This document shows, in pieces, positions 5,039 to 6,458 of a stretch of 6,458 nt of DNA. Position 1 is the first letter of the stretch; the number at the start of each line of letters is the position of its first letter. Origin of the DNA: Planctomycetota bacterium. Lineage in GTDB: Bacteria > Planctomycetota > UBA1135 > UBA2386. A program made the translations under genes and the position numbers. The notes below the pieces were generated by a model that made no database searches, was not told the origin of the DNA, and was given only the letters and a program-made list of their open reading frames with translations. The stretch covers positions 1 through 6,458 of the forward strand of contig CANGSN010000191.1 of assembly GCA_947455805.1 (NCBI GenBank). The letters are read 5' to 3'.

Positions 5039-6458
5039 CGGTGGCGATCCCACATGCGCTCGGTGAAGCGGCTCCAGCAGCGCGTCCACTCGCCGCGCGG
5101 TTCGACCTGCAGGTAACGATCGACGTAGTCGAACAGCGGATCGTGGCCCCAGGCCTTCTCCAGCTTCATCGCGCGCGCCGCCAGCACGAAGCCGCCCCAG
5201 ACGTTCGCCGTGCAGCAGCGGCGGTAGGGATCGCCGGCCCACGCCTTCTGGTCGAGGCTCGGGTCGATGGCGTGGCGGTTGCCCCACTCGGCGAGGCCTA
5301 CGTCCTCGGGGCCGTAGCCGCCGAAGCCACCGTTGATCACGCCGGGCGCGGTCTCGGCGACGAAGAACGTCTGCGCGTCCTCGGCGAACGCGTACTTCTT
5401 CGTGAGGGCGAGATCGAGCAGCGCATCGTCGTGCAGCAGGGCGCCGGCGAGCAGCAGTGGGAACTTGCGGCCCGCCCCGCTGCCGCCGTCGGCGACGAAG
5501 CTGCCGCCGTTCTGCACGATGCCGGCGACGTCGAGGCCGAGCTGCACCATGGCGATCGCCAGCGGCCGCTTCTGTTCGTCGGGCACGTCGAGTTGCAGCG
5601 CCAGCGCCGCCTGGCCGACGAGGTCGGCGAGGTCGCGGCCGTAGTCCGGCATGTTGTTGCGCGGGTGCAGGTAGCCGCCGGTCCAGCCGGGCAGGTGGTC
5701 GAGCCAGGTGAACGCGAACTGCTGGCGCAGGTCGTCGAGCAGCGGCATGCCTTCGACGGCCTCGAGGCGCGCGAGCCGCGACAGGTCGAGGTCCTTGGCG
5801 AGCCAGCGGCACTGCTTGTCGGTGCCGCAGTACGGCGGGCGGAAGGCGCCTCCCGGCGGTTGCTCGGCGAGCACGGTCAGCACCGCACAGCTCTCGAGCT
5901 GCGGCAGCTGGCCGGGTTGCGGATGGCTGATCGTCGACACCAGCGACGTGCCGGGCGGCAGCAGCAGCGGCGTCTCGCGGCCGACGCCGAGGGCGACGTT
6001 GCCGCGCGGGTCGTAGCGACCGTCGGCGCCGTCGCCGAACATCGCGTTGTCGTAGCTCTGCGTCAGCGACTTCGGATCGGGGTTGATCGCGGAGCCGTGC
6101 AGCACGCGCACGCCGTCGGTCACACAGCGCGGCTTGATGTCGACGATCTCGACCGGGCCCACGACCCACCAGTCGCCGTTGGCGAAGCGGCCGCAGAGCA
6201 CCGGCTTGCCGAACGTCCAGGTGATGCCGGCGCGGTCGACGCTGGCGAGGTGGCCGCCCGGCGGCGGCGCCTCGGAGCCGTCCTCGCGCACCGCGGCCCA
6301 CTGCTGGCCGGCGACGACGCCGTCGCTGCTGGCGACGGCGCTGGTCTGGCCGCCGATGTCGGTCGCGCGCACGTTCGTGTGCAGAGGCACACCGAGCGGC
6401 AGGTTGAGTTCGGATGCGGCGGCGCTGGTGGCGCCGCCGAGCGGCATCCACGGCAGCA
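5026..6458 (-). CDS. Large conserved hypothetical protein, N-terminus cut by window edge
   Basis: At least 476 residues; the frame runs off the right edge, so the true start and any signal peptide are not visible. The ATG at 6447 is counted as residue 1 below but is probably internal, since LPW precedes it in frame. The N-terminal half has GITWTFGKPVLCGRFANGDWWVVGPV (74-99, two overlapping blocks), SLVSTIS (168-174), AVLTVLAEQ and FRPPYCGTDK (202-211), suggesting beta-rich structure. The C-terminal half looks helical: GGYLHPRNNMPDYGRD (257-272), VQLGLDVAGI (301-310), DGGSGAGRKFPLLLAG (320-335), WGNRHAIDP (388-396), YRRCCTAN (408-415) and WGHDPLFDYVDRYL (433-446). I recall this series of motifs from uncharacterised proteins of planctomycetes and other marine bacteria. 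The helical half might be an alpha-toroid like those of some polysaccharide lyases or glycosidases, but I cannot name a family or catalytic residues with confidence. It converges on the TerB-like gene across 21 bases. Confidence 0.85.
   Translation of the reverse strand, partial: LPWMPLGGATSAAASELNLPLGVPLHTNVRATDIGGQTSAVASSDGVVAGQQWAAVREDGSEAPPPGGHLASVDRAGITWTFGKPVLCGRFANGDWWVVGPVEIVDIKPRCVTDGVRVLHGSAINPDPKSLTQSYDNAMFGDGADGRYDPRGNVALGVGRETPLLLPPGTSLVSTISHPQPGQLPQLESCAVLTVLAEQPPGGAFRPPYCGTDKQCRWLAKDLDLSRLARLEAVEGMPLLDDLRQQFAFTWLDHLPGWTGGYLHPRNNMPDYGRDLADLVGQAALALQLDVPDEQKRPLAIAMVQLGLDVAGIVQNGGSFVADGGSGAGRKFPLLLAGALLHDDALLDLALTKKYAFAEDAQTFFVAETAPGVINGGFGGYGPEDVGLAEWGNRHAIDPSLDQKAWAGDPYRRCCTANVWGGFVLAARAMKLEKAWGHDPLFDYVDRYLQVEPRGEWTRCWSRFTERMWDRHRESF

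Noticed and set aside
4748..6451. Second long minus-strand frame over the right-edge gene
   Set aside because: The translation is Arg/Ala low complexity, whereas the frame ending at 5026 has varied sequence with recognisable motif blocks.
1..6458. A multi-gene defence, secretion or biosynthetic system
   Set aside because: Gene orientations alternate, products are functionally unrelated, and there is no nuclease, reverse transcriptase, toxin pair, mobile element or CRISPR array. SbcC here is the ordinary repair protein, by its close match to the standard C-terminal motifs.

Overview
The window is very GC-rich. All the genes I accept end most codons in G or C, which also produces many long spurious open frames on the opposite strand. 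The best lineage guess is a member of the Planctomycetota. The main pointer is a secreted protein (3036-4640) whose C-terminal domain starts with a GAGCPG motif and ends in GTGCP, an architecture I recall from secreted hypothetical proteins of that phylum. The gene at 5026-6458 also resembles hypothetical proteins I associate with planctomycetes and similar marine bacteria. None of the five gene starts visible here has a clear Shine-Dalgarno sequence. The lineage is an inference from remembered protein patterns; no database was searched.

Layout: (1) 1-756 (+) is the C-terminal end of an SbcC/Rad50-type DNA repair ATPase, cut by the left edge. (2) 845-2167 (+) is a complete dicarboxylate/amino acid:cation symporter. 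(3) 2157-2504 (-) is a small, probably exported, four-cysteine protein of unknown function that converges on the symporter and overlaps it by 11 bases. (4) 2505-2655 carries two perfect inverted repeats that look like tandem terminators for the next gene. (5) 2656-2922 (-) is a small cysteine-rich lipoprotein with a YHS/TRASH-like metal-binding pattern. (6) 2923-3035 is a short divergent promoter region containing an inverted repeat that ends one base before the lipoprotein start codon. (7) 3036-4640 (+) is the large secreted protein. (8) 4681-5004 (+) is a stand-alone TerB-like helical protein. (9) 5026-6458 (-) is a large conserved hypothetical protein, cut by the right edge, converging on the TerB-like gene across 21 bases.

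I see no operon carrying out a single pathway. The genes read as ordinary chromosomal content: one repair enzyme, one nutrient transporter and several envelope or secreted proteins. There are no tRNAs, rRNAs, CRISPR arrays, transposases or integrases that I can recognise. The parts least explained by known functions are the secreted protein with its cysteine-marked C-terminal domain, the small four-cysteine exported protein, the incomplete large protein at the right edge, and the hairpins at the convergent and divergent junctions. I did not find convincing evidence of a new multi-gene system.
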